DNA from: Kiritimatiellota bacterium | GTDB taxonomy: Bacteria > Verrucomicrobiota > Kiritimatiellia > RFP12 > UBA1067 | Length of the DNA: 9,272 nt | Direction: 5' to 3' | Assembly: GCA_009777165.1 (NCBI GenBank) | Contig: WRML01000062.1 | Location: 1 to 9,272, forward strand | Shown here: piece after piece, positions 1 to 6,275 of the stretch | Layout of the letters: each line of letters opens with the position of its first letter | Numbering within the stretch: the first letter of the stretch is position 1 | The notes under the pieces: model-generated | What the model was told of the DNA's origin: nothing | Databases searched by the model: none | Seen by the model: only the letters and a program-made list of their open reading frames with translations | Program-made: the position numbers and the translations under genes

Positions 1-719
1 TGCACCATGCACACAAGCTCCTTGAACAGGGGCAGGTAGATGGCGCGGAACGCGTCGCGAGAAATCAGCAGCGACGATTGCGTGCCGAAGTCGTCGGCGA
101 ACTGGATGGCATCCGCGCCCGTCTCCAGCCAACGCCCGACAAGCCCGATGTTGTACGCGTGCATCCGCTCTGTGAAGCGTAGGAAACCGTCGTCCATCAT
201 CGCAATGTCCATCAGCACGTCCTCGTAGTTGCGCAGCGCATACGACCGCTCGAAGTAGTTGACCCATCCGACCTTTGCGTAGAGGCCCTGCGCGTGTTTG
301 GCGGCAACGTCGTTCCGCACGGCATCGAACGGGGGGTCCGTCAGTTGCGGGAAGGGGGGGGACGCGTCCGCCCAGTCCGTGACGGGGTGGAAGCAGGGAT
401 ACCCCTGGACGCCGAAGATGCGGTACCGCCACCCGACCCCCCATGCGTCCGTGAACCGCCTGTCGAAGCCCCCCCCCGCATCGAAGTCCTCGGCCCGGGG
501 CAGCCACGCACGCCCGTCCGGGCAGAAGACCTCCCCCCCCGGCTTGTCGAGGAACGCACTCTCGCTGACGGGGTTGAAATCGCCCGGACAGGTCTTCAGC
601 AGCTCGCGGGCCCCCTCGCCGTGCTCGTACAGCCCGACGGGGTTGATGTCACATTCGAGCGCCGGGATGTCCACGGGTTTGAACGCAAGCATCTGTCTCA
701 CGCGGTCGTTTGACGTCAT
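1..719 (-). CDS. URO-D-family protein, 5' part (runs off left edge)
   Basis: This frame is open without a stop for 239 codons from ATG at 719 to the window edge, so the C-terminal third or so is missing. The start resembles its upstream paralog (MTSNDRV here, MTSKERV there), which supports the chosen ATG. The segment GADAIQFADDFGTQ, about residues 197-210, followed by a stretch ending in YLPLFKELV, matches the core of the uroporphyrinogen decarboxylase/corrinoid-methyltransferase superfamily. The N-terminal MRQAGR signature of true HemE is absent, so heme synthesis is unlikely; methyl transfer or an unknown reaction is more plausible. Its own ribosome-binding site is weak (GGA nine bases before ATG). 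It follows another URO-D gene after a 106-base gap holding a strong inverted repeat. Several 7-9 base G or C runs encode Gly-Gly and Pro-Pro. Family assignment is firm; substrate is unknown. Confidence 0.85.
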   Translation of the reverse strand, partial: MTSNDRVRQMLAFKPVDIPALECDINPVGLYEHGEGARELLKTCPGDFNPVSESAFLDKPGGEVFCPDGRAWLPRAEDFDAGGGFDRRFTDAWGVGWRYRIFGVQGYPCFHPVTDWADASPPFPQLTDPPFDAVRNDVAAKHAQGLYAKVGWVNYFERSYALRNYEDVLMDIAMMDDGFLRFTERMHAYNIGLVGRWLETGADAIQFADDFGTQSSLLISRDAFRAIYLPLFKELVCMV

Positions 720-734
720 AAAAAGAATTCCGTT

Positions 735-812
735 TCATTTTGTCATCGAATGACACGAATGTTCGCAACTGTTTTTCTGATTCGCTTTATTCGCGTCATT
801 CGATGACCACAT
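735..812 (-). CDS. Possible 25-codon leader or small protein between the two URO-D genes
   Basis: A short frame starts at ATG 812, four bases after a GGAGG (821-817), and ends at TGA 735-737. It lies 13 bases after the preceding URO-D stop and 15 bases before the next URO-D start, as a cistron in an operon would. Its ribosome-binding site is better than that of the downstream gene. The peptide is hydrophilic, rich in Asn, Lys and Ser, and carries a CEHSCH cluster at residues 16-21. It is in frame with the downstream gene but separated by the TGA, so it is not an N-terminal extension. The frame runs through a 19-bp inverted repeat, so its translation would melt that hairpin; a role in translational coupling is inferred. 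It could be chance, since the repeat dictates much of its sequence. Confidence 0.35.
   Translation of the reverse strand: MWSSNDANKANQKNSCEHSCHSMTK
742..807. repeat. 19-bp inverted repeat / long hairpin in the URO-D intergenic gap
   Basis: Arms at 742-760 (GTCATCGAATGACACGAAT) and 789-807 are reverse complements at 18 of 19 positions, with a 28-base loop. In the minus-strand transcript the one mismatch becomes a G-U wobble, whereas in a plus-strand transcript it would be an A-C clash, which fits an RNA structure in the operon mRNA. Each outer 13-mer is also itself a dyad, GTCAT-N3-ATGAC, with centres at 748 and 801, about five helical turns apart, so a pair of repressor operators is the alternative reading. 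No T-run follows the stem directly, so it does not look like a standard terminator. Confidence 0.7.
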
Positions 813-825
813 GAATCCTCCGTTT

Positions 826-1917
826 TTATTTGCCACAGGCTACCTTTTCCCGCAAATCCGCTGCCGCGTCGAAGATGGCCTCGCGGGTCATGCCGGCCTC
901 GTGGTACATGGCGAAGATGTTGTCGGGGGGGGTCTCGGGCGCGACGGTATGCGACGCGGCGAGGATGTACCCCCCCCCGTCGGCGGTCATGCAGTCAATC
1001 AGCGCACGCGTGGCTTTGCGCACCTCATCGGCAGAAGCGTTCGGCAATAGGCCGATCGTGTCCACCCCCCCCATGAACGTGAGGTGTTTCCCGAAATCCT
1101 TTTTGAGTTCCGCCGCGTCCATCCCCGGGCAGTCGCACTGGATGGGGTTGAGCACATCCAGCCCCATCTCGATCAAGTCCGGGATGATCGGGCGGATGCC
1201 GCCGCACGAGTGGTAGGCGATGGGGAGCCCGTGCCGACGGCCGACGTCGAAGACCCGCGCCAGCTCCGGCCTGATAAGGTCACGCCACATCTCGGGCCCC
1301 ATCATCATGCCGCGCTGCCCCCCCACGTCATCACCTGTCCAGAACCAGTCCAGCGCATAACGTTGGCAGGCCCCCTCCGAAAGCTCGACTATGAAATCCG
1401 TCGAGCGCCTCACGAAGCGCAGGAACTCCGGCGAGGCATCCGCGACCTGATACATCGCGTCCTCCATGCCGAACAACCGGCCCCAGAACTCGAACGCGCA
1501 CGGCGACACGTCGCACCCGATGAAGTGAGAGGCGTCAGGGGTGAGCGCGTCCATGTTGCTGAGCAGGGTCGGGATTTTGTCGTGCGGGAATTGATATGCG
1601 TCAATCTCGCTGGGTACCGCGCCGCGCAACGGGTAGCGCGTGGTCTGGTTGAAGCCGTCCACGCGCTCCCACTCCACCCCCCAGAAATCCGTGTGTCCCT
1701 CGCCATCGTGGTCGTGCACGATCCCCTCCATGGCGTGATTGTGCGCCACCCACCGCTGGCACACGTCATTACCCATCACCCCCCCCACCTCGGAGGCGGG
1801 GATCTCCAGGAGATCCGCAAGCAGCCGCGTCGTCCCCGGATGAAACCACATGAAGATCGGGACACGGTCAACAGGTTGGCGCTTTATCGCCGCGTTCACA
1901 CGTTCTTTTGAAGTCAT
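826..1917 (-). CDS. URO-D-family protein, methyltransferase-like (363 aa)
   Basis: This is a full-length member of the uroporphyrinogen decarboxylase superfamily, which also holds the corrinoid methyltransferases MtaA, MtbA and CmuA. The start at 1917 is preferred over the in-frame ATG at 1923: AGGA lies six bases upstream of 1917 but abuts 1923, and MTSKERV matches the paralog. Near the N-terminus is PVDRVPIFMWFHPG, without the MRQAGR motif of HemE. The C-terminal half contains YHSCGGI (His236, Cys238), FMGGVDT and GGYILAASHTVAPETPPDNI (His323). The H-x-C pair resembles the first two zinc ligands of MtaA-type enzymes; the expected distal Cys appears to be replaced by His323. It sits 28 bases after plsY. 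A cytoplasmic methyl transfer or demethylation role is inferred; true heme synthesis is unlikely. Confidence 0.9.
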   Translation of the reverse strand: MTSKERVNAAIKRQPVDRVPIFMWFHPGTTRLLADLLEIPASEVGGVMGNDVCQRWVAHNHAMEGIVHDHDGEGHTDFWGVEWERVDGFNQTTRYPLRGAVPSEIDAYQFPHDKIPTLLSNMDALTPDASHFIGCDVSPCAFEFWGRLFGMEDAMYQVADASPEFLRFVRRSTDFIVELSEGACQRYALDWFWTGDDVGGQRGMMMGPEMWRDLIRPELARVFDVGRRHGLPIAYHSCGGIRPIIPDLIEMGLDVLNPIQCDCPGMDAAELKKDFGKHLTFMGGVDTIGLLPNASADEVRKATRALIDCMTADGGGYILAASHTVAPETPPDNIFAMYHEAGMTREAIFDAAADLREKVACGK

Positions 1918-1945
1918 CACCATTCCTCATCTTCACATCTGCATG

Positions 1946-2659
1946 TCAGGTCTCTTTTTTTCGCTTTCCGAAAGTGAAACGCGCCTCCGTACCGGCGCGG
2001 AGACGGGCAATGTTCGATCGGTGTTTCCAGATCGCGACGAGCGCAAGGAGCGTCAGCGCGGCCGCGAACCAGACCCCCTCCCCCCGCAAGTGCAGGGGCC
2101 ACACCGCCACCCCCAGCGCGACGGCGGCGACGATGGATGCGACCGACACATAACGCGTGGTGATGAACGTGATGACCCATATCCCCAGCGCGATGGCGAT
2201 ACCAATCGGGGACAACCCGATGAGTACCCCCGCGCTCGTCGCGATACCCTTGCCCCCCCTGAAGCCAAGGAAACATGTCCAGTTATGCCCTGCAACTGCC
2301 ATCACGCCGCAGTACAGGGGGAGCACCATGCCGTAGTACGATCCACCTAGCCACTGCGCAAGCACAGGCGGGATGAACCACACGCCGCAGAACCCCTTGA
2401 GCACATCGAGCGCGAACGTGAGGATGCCTAATGGCTTACTGACGGAGCGGAAGACGTTCGTCGCGCCGATGTTGCCGCTTCCGACCGTGCGGATGTCCAC
2501 GCCCCTCATCCGCGCGATGAGGAACCCGAACGGCACTGCACCCAGCAGGTAGGCGCAGATGCCGCAGAGAAACCCCAGCAACACATCCGTCACCAAAATC
2601 ATAACCGGGTTGTGCGCGAGCCAGGTACCGTATAAGAGCCAATTTGATGCAGGTACCAT
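1946..2659 (-). CDS. plsY: Glycerol-3-phosphate acyltransferase PlsY
   Basis: PlsY is an integral membrane enzyme that transfers an acyl group from acyl-phosphate to glycerol-3-phosphate, giving lysophosphatidic acid, the first step of phospholipid synthesis in most bacteria. The family signatures are present: GAVPFGFLIAR at residues 40-50, GSGNIGATNVFR at 60-71, and HNWTCFLGFRGGKGIATSAG at 125-144 (glycerol-phosphate and acyl-phosphate binding). Several hydrophobic segments fit the multi-pass fold. At 237 aa it is slightly longer than usual; the in-frame ATG at 2602 (Met20) would give a more typical 218 aa. Neither start has a clear ribosome-binding site, but 2659 lies only four bases after the ROK stop, which suggests translational coupling. 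The tail is basic (GKRKKET). Function is firm; the start is not. Confidence 0.95.
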   Translation of the reverse strand: MVPASNWLLYGTWLAHNPVMILVTDVLLGFLCGICAYLLGAVPFGFLIARMRGVDIRTVGSGNIGATNVFRSVSKPLGILTFALDVLKGFCGVWFIPPVLAQWLGGSYYGMVLPLYCGVMAVAGHNWTCFLGFRGGKGIATSAGVLIGLSPIGIAIALGIWVITFITTRYVSVASIVAAVALGVAVWPLHLRGEGVWFAAALTLLALVAIWKHRSNIARLRAGTEARFTFGKRKKET

Positions 2660-2663
2660 AACG

Positions 2664-3578
2664 TTATTTCAGCGAGAGCGCCGCGCCGATGATCTGCGCG
2701 TTCTCCCCGAGCAGGGAGGGCTTGACCGTGACCTCGTTCACCTCACACGCCTGAAGCCCCTGCGCGAACGCCAGCACAAAGAGGTCCAGCGCGTTCGCGA
2801 TGTTGCCGCCGACGACGAGGCTGTCCACGCCGAACCGCGCGAACCACGGCGCGAGGAACACCGCCAGATCCGCGCCGAACGCGTCGAACACTGCGGCCGC
2901 GCGCGCATCGCCACATCGCGCCGCCTCCGCGATCTCCCTCACGCCCGCCGCTTCCTCGCCCGTCGTGTCCTTCCACGCCTTGAGGAGACCCCGCGTGGAG
3001 AAAGTGTCATCCGCGATGCCATCCTTGAACGGCTGATCCCACAGCTCGCCGCCCTCCGGCACCAGCCCCCCCGTCACGACGGGGCGCCCCTCTGCGAGGA
3101 ACGACGCGCCGAAGCCCGTCCCGAGCGTGATGACGAGCGCGCGCGCCGACCCTTTCGCGCCACCCGCGAAATACTCGCCGATGGCGAACGCCGCCGCATC
3201 GTTCAGGAACGTGATCGGCTTGTCGAACGCGAGACGCGCCGCCAGCTCCTGCCTCACGTTCACGCCGTAGCACTTCGTGAACTTGTTCTGTTCCGGCGTG
3301 ATGAGGCAGATCCCGTTGAGGTAATCGAACGGTCCCGGGAACGCAAGCCCGATACCTTCGACGTTCTCCCACAGCGCGCCCGCGCTGGCGCGGGCCGCCT
3401 CCACAAACACGGACAAGACCACATCGGGCACCCCGTGCGTGTCAATGTGCCGACGCCTCTCGCTGCCCGGCAACATCTCGAACGACTCCGCGTCAATCAT
3501 CGCGGCGGTCACGTGCGACCCGCCCACGTCAATTCCCATCAGGTATTTTTTTGAGTTCATACTACAGGCCGCATACAT
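2664..3578 (-). CDS. ROK-family sugar kinase, zinc-motif-less (304 aa)
   Basis: ROK (repressor, ORF, kinase) proteins phosphorylate glucose, N-acetylmannosamine and related sugars with ATP, or act as transcription factors. There is no N-terminal helix-turn-helix here, so a kinase is expected. The phosphate loop MGIDVGGSH is at residues 14-22, GLAFPGPFDY at 77-86, the likely catalytic Asp127 in FLNDAAAFAIGE, and LGTGFGAS near 150-160. The GHxxxxxxxxxCxCGxxGCxE zinc motif of classical ROK proteins is missing; a GGELWDQP...STRGL stretch stands in its place, as I recall from Bacteroidetes-type ROK proteins. The start at 3578 has AGGTGA just upstream; Met7 at 3560 lacks such a site. It begins 21 bases after the EF-G-like gene and abuts plsY, so co-transcription is likely. 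Substrate cannot be read from sequence. Confidence 0.9.
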   Translation of the reverse strand: MYAACSMNSKKYLMGIDVGGSHVTAAMIDAESFEMLPGSERRRHIDTHGVPDVVLSVFVEAARASAGALWENVEGIGLAFPGPFDYLNGICLITPEQNKFTKCYGVNVRQELAARLAFDKPITFLNDAAAFAIGEYFAGGAKGSARALVITLGTGFGASFLAEGRPVVTGGLVPEGGELWDQPFKDGIADDTFSTRGLLKAWKDTTGEEAAGVREIAEAARCGDARAAAVFDAFGADLAVFLAPWFARFGVDSLVVGGNIANALDLFVLAFAQGLQACEVNEVTVKPSLLGENAQIIGAALSLK

Positions 3579-3599
3579 TTCACCTGATGCGACACGCGC

Positions 3600-5627
3600 C
3601 TATTCGTCCGCATCCGCCGTGCGGTTCTTGGCGGCCTCGGCGATAATCTTCTGCGCCACGTTCGAGGGGACAATGTCGTAACGGTCAAACTCCATCGAGA
3701 ACGACCCCTGCCCGCCTGTGATGGAACGCAGCTCCGCTGAGTACCTGAACAACTCCGCCATCGGTGCCTCCGCACTGATGGTTTGCACACCCTCTTCCAC
3801 CTCCATACCCAGGACGCGCCCACGCTTGTTCGGCAGGTCTCCGCTGATCGCACCCATAAACGCCTCGGGGATGATGATCTTCAACCGCATGATCGGCTCC
3901 AGAAGCACCGGTTTTGCCTTGGACATCCCGTCGCGCAGCGCGCGCATCCCGGCAATCTTGAAGGCGATTTCCTTGGAGTCCACATCGTGGTAGGAACCGT
4001 CGTACACCTCGACACTGATGCCTTGGACGGGATAGCCCGCCACGGAACCCGCCAGCTTCCCTTCCTCGACGCCCTTGAGGACCGCCGGGATGAAGTTGCC
4101 AGGGATGGAACCGCCGACGGTCTTGTCCATAAACCACTCGCCCTCCTCGTCGCTACGGCGCGGGAAGACGCGCAGGTAGACCTCGCCGAACTGCCCGGCG
4201 CCACCGGACTGCTTCTTGTGGCGGTAATGCCCTTCGCCCTTCGCCGTGATGGTCTCGCGGTACGGCACCTTCGGCGTGGACAGGTCCACGCTCACGTTCG
4301 ACTGCGATTTCATCAGCGCCACCGCAATGTCGATGGGCACATCACCGAGCCCCTTAAGGATGACCTCCTTGGTCTCGGTGCTCTTCTCGAAATGGAGCGT
4401 GGGGTCAGAATCCAAGATACGGTGGATGGCGGTGCCGAGCTTGTCCTCGTCCGCCTGCGTCTTGGGGGTGACCGCCATAAACATCACGGGCTGCGGGAAT
4501 TCGAGACTGACCACCTTCGTGGCGCAACCGGCCGCCGCCAGCGTATTGCCCGTCTTGGTGTTCTTGAGCTTCGGCAGTGCGACGATGTCGCCCGGCTCCG
4601 CTTTGGTAAGCGTCGTCTGTTTCTTGCCGACAATCTGCAACATCGCCGAGACCGTCTCCTTGCTGTCGGTCGAGTTGTTCTGGAGCACCATGCCGGGGGT
4701 CAGCGTCCCACTGACGATACGCACATAGTTGAGCTGCCCCATGAACGGGTCCGTGGACGTGCGCCAGACCTGCGCCACCAACGGTGCGGACGGGTCAACC
4801 TTGATGGCGTTGCCATCCGCATCCTGATAGGCGCGGTCGCCGGGGGCAATCAGCAGTTGGCAGAGGCTCGCAAGCATCTCGTTGAGGCCAATGTCCTTCA
4901 GCGGCTGGGTGCTGTAGATAGGGTGCACTGACCCGCTCTTGATGCCGACGCGCAACCCCTTGCGGATCTCATCTGCGGACAGCGTCCCCTCCGCAAAATA
5001 TTTCTCCATGAGTGCCTCGTCCGTCTCGGCGGCGGCCTCCGCCAAGCCCGTGCGAATCTCCTCGAAGTCCTCGGGCAGATCCTTCGCGTCCAGCAGGCCC
5101 GCGACCGTCGTTGCGTCGAGCGGCACGGTGACCGGCACGCAGTTCACGCCAAAGACATCGCGGATGGATGCCACCGTCTTTTCGAAACTGGCGTTCTCCT
5201 TGTCCAGCCCGGTGATGGCGAACGCGATGGTCGAAATCCCATTGTCCTTGCAGGTCTTCCACGCGCGGCGCGTGCCCACTTGAACACCCGAGACGGCATC
5301 CACCGTGACGAGCGCGAAATCCGCCGCGCGGATTGCGCCCAACACCTGCCCGTAAAAATCCATGAAGCCCGGCGCATCCGTGAACACCAGCCGGTAGGGG
5401 TTGCCGTCCACCGTATGCTCTGCCGTGAACGCGTTCGCGAAAATCGTGATTTTCCTGTTCTTCTCCTCGTCCGACGTGTCCGAGATGCTGGAACCGTTCA
5501 CGGTCAACCCGAGGCGATCATTCAGTCCCAGCTTAAACGCGATGGCGTCGGTCAGTGTTGTTTTCCCGCTTCCACTGTGCCCGAGAATCACAAAGTTGCG
5601 GATGTTTGCGACAGGTACATCACTCAT
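3600..5627 (-). CDS. EF-G-like translational GTPase with degenerate G motifs (675 aa)
   Basis: The protein has the whole EF-G layout: G domain (residues 1 to about 255), beta-barrel domain II (APLVAQVW...GTLTPGM), domain III, domain IV with YHDVDSKEIAFKIAGM, and domain V with the PNKRGRVLGMEVEEG stretch. It belongs to the EF-G-like paralog group rather than canonical FusA: the P-loop is GHSGSGKT (16-23), not AHIDAGKTT. G3 reads DAPGF (84-88), with Phe88 where EF-G has the catalytic His. G4 aligns as TGLD (139-142) instead of NKxD, although the following KENASF keeps the family pattern. GTP hydrolysis or base specificity may therefore be altered. AGGA seven bases before ATG 5627 supports the start. 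It is first of a probable five-gene operon. Ribosomal action is inferred from domain IV; whether it translocates is unknown. Confidence 0.94.
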   Translation of the reverse strand: MSDVPVANIRNFVILGHSGSGKTTLTDAIAFKLGLNDRLGLTVNGSSISDTSDEEKNRKITIFANAFTAEHTVDGNPYRLVFTDAPGFMDFYGQVLGAIRAADFALVTVDAVSGVQVGTRRAWKTCKDNGISTIAFAITGLDKENASFEKTVASIRDVFGVNCVPVTVPLDATTVAGLLDAKDLPEDFEEIRTGLAEAAAETDEALMEKYFAEGTLSADEIRKGLRVGIKSGSVHPIYSTQPLKDIGLNEMLASLCQLLIAPGDRAYQDADGNAIKVDPSAPLVAQVWRTSTDPFMGQLNYVRIVSGTLTPGMVLQNNSTDSKETVSAMLQIVGKKQTTLTKAEPGDIVALPKLKNTKTGNTLAAAGCATKVVSLEFPQPVMFMAVTPKTQADEDKLGTAIHRILDSDPTLHFEKSTETKEVILKGLGDVPIDIAVALMKSQSNVSVDLSTPKVPYRETITAKGEGHYRHKKQSGGAGQFGEVYLRVFPRRSDEEGEWFMDKTVGGSIPGNFIPAVLKGVEEGKLAGSVAGYPVQGISVEVYDGSYHDVDSKEIAFKIAGMRALRDGMSKAKPVLLEPIMRLKIIIPEAFMGAISGDLPNKRGRVLGMEVEEGVQTISAEAPMAELFRYSAELRSITGGQGSFSMEFDRYDIVPSNVAQKIIAEAAKNRTADADE

Positions 5628-5693
5628 ACGAAGATCCTAATTGTGTGTGGCCGCCCATCCTGGACCGCCAGCGGTTTTGCCTCATCTCCTGAC

Positions 5694-5711
5694 GTGTCAC
5701 CCCTGTGACAC
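5694..5711. promoter_or_regulatory. Perfect dyad upstream of the EF-G-like gene (operator or leader hairpin)
   Basis: GTGTCAC (5694-5700) and GTGACAC (5705-5711) are perfect 7-bp arms around CCCT. Read as TGTCA-N6-TGACA, the spacing is that of CRP/FNR-type operators, though the half-site differs from both TGTGA and TTGAT. It lies about 70 bases upstream of the EF-G-like start and just downstream of the candidate promoter at 5734-5763, where a repressor could block transcription. In RNA it could form a small hairpin; no T-run follows, so it is not a terminator. Confidence 0.35.
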
Positions 5712-5733
5712 TTCCCATACATGAGGAAATAGA

Positions 5734-5763
5734 AGTATCGCAAAACAGATGACCCTAAATCAA
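5734..5763 (-). promoter_or_regulatory. Candidate promoter for the EF-G-like operon
   Basis: On the minus strand TTGATT (5763-5758) and GATACT (5739-5734) are separated by 18 bases, each matching the sigma-70 consensus at four of six positions. The surroundings are AT-rich, in contrast to the coding regions. Transcription would begin about 100 bases before the ATG, with the dyad at 5694-5711 shortly after the start point. This is the best match I found by eye in the gap, but it is weak evidence. Confidence 0.25.
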
Positions 5764-5773
5764 GTAGAAACAA

Positions 5774-5797
5774 CAAGAATTTACCAAGAATTTTTAC
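5774..5797. repeat. Short tandem repeat, two copies
   Basis: CAAGAATTTAC at 5774-5784 is followed at once by CAAGAATTTTTAC at 5785-5797, a head-to-tail duplication differing by a two-base T insertion. It lies in the AT-rich stretch upstream of the candidate promoter of the EF-G-like gene. It may reflect slippage or an activator site; nothing further can be said. Confidence 0.5.
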
Positions 5798-5844
5798 AGG
5801 CGTAGGATGGTTATAGCTAAATCACTTTAAAGTCATACCGTGAC

Positions 5845-6033
5845 AACATCCCGTCAGGGATGTTTCTTTCGGTAGAAGAGAACGTAAAAAAATCATGGCA
5901 TCCCATCGGGATGCCTCTTTTAGGCGCATCCCGTGCCCCATCGGCCGCGCCTGCGCCGACGGGGGCCCCTTTTCCTGCGGACATGGGGGGGAGGGCGTTT
6001 TTCTACCGAGAGACACATCCCTAACGGGATGTA
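5845..6033. repeat. Palindromic element with ~33-bp terminal inverted repeats (REP/MITE-like)
   Basis: The segment 5845-5877, reverse-complemented, matches 6001-6033 at 29 of 33 positions. Each end carries its own hairpin: AACATCCC-GTCA-GGGATGTT at 5845-5864 and ACATCCC-TAAC-GGGATGT at 6015-6032. A third hairpin, GGCATCCC-ATC-GGGATGCC, sits inside at 5897-5915 in the same orientation as the left copy, with a similar TCTTT-rich tail. Arms differ by paired changes (AA..TT against GG..CC), so pairing is preserved. A further imperfect GC-rich hairpin is at 5935-5966. No target duplication is visible at the ends and no transposase is encoded. It lies between mgtA and the EF-G-like gene. A REP-like doublet, a non-autonomous mobile element or a structured transcript are all possible. 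Confidence 0.65.
5886..5915 (-). terminator. Possible rho-independent terminator facing leftward
   Basis: Read on the minus strand, the 8-bp stem GGCATCCC/GGGATGCC with a 3-base loop (5915-5897) is followed, after ATGA, by seven T (5892-5886). It could end the transcript from mgtA before the EF-G-like operon. The four-base gap before the T-run, and its membership in the repeat family described for 5845-6033, lower the confidence. Confidence 0.4.
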
Positions 6034-6082
6034 AGAATGGAACACTTTTAACGTGAATTCACTCTATCGTCATGGACATCGT

Positions 6083-6240
6083 ACGCCCACGGGCTTACAG
6101 TTAGGGCGTGTTGACACAAAAGGCTGAAAGCCCTCGCGCCTGTGTCGAGAAGACGCAACCTCTGGAGTGCGGCGGGTTTCCCCTGTCGGGGCGCATATCG
6201 CCGCCGCACTCCATAATTCCCGACCATCCCGCGCAAGGGG
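6083..6240. other. Dense nested hairpins, possible structured RNA or repeat
   Basis: This gene-free stretch folds in several ways. A perfect 12-bp stem, GGAGTGCGGCGG (6164-6175) with 6201-6212, encloses CCCC-TGTC-GGGG (6180-6191). GACACA (6113-6118) pairs with TGTGTC (6141-6146) around GGCT-GAA-AGCC (6122-6132). ACGCCC (6083-6088) pairs with 6104-6109. A longer-range pairing joins 6131-6139 with 6231-6239; its single mismatch becomes a G-U wobble only in minus-strand RNA. That stem and the 6113-6146 hairpin exclude each other. The region starts about 36 bases past the mgtA stop, so it could be a 3' UTR, a small RNA or an intergenic repeat. I recognise no known RNA family. Confidence 0.45.
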
Positions 6241-6275
6241 GGAACCAAATGTGAAAATTTAAATGTTACGACGGA

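Noticed and set aside
711..718. TGACGTCA palindrome overlapping the URO-D start
   Set aside because: It simply results from the codons ATG ACG TCA (Met-Thr-Ser), a start shared with the paralog.
826..1917. Authentic heme-pathway uroporphyrinogen decarboxylase (hemE)
   Set aside because: The MRQAGR N-terminal signature is absent and the C-terminal motifs resemble methyltransferase-like family members.
5845..6033. A CRISPR array
   Set aside because: Only three hairpin copies, in mixed orientation and with unequal spacing (about 52 and 117 bases between centres), and no cas genes.
6111..6116. A perfect TTGACA -35 box on the plus strand
   Set aside because: No -10-like sequence lies 16-18 bases downstream (the stretch there is GC-rich), and no plus-strand gene follows.
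5822..6248. Two short minus-strand frames of 64 and 66 codons (5822-6016 and 6048-6248)
   Set aside because: Their sequences are dictated by the palindromic repeats they cross; neither has a ribosome-binding site or a recognisable domain, and the second begins with TTG.
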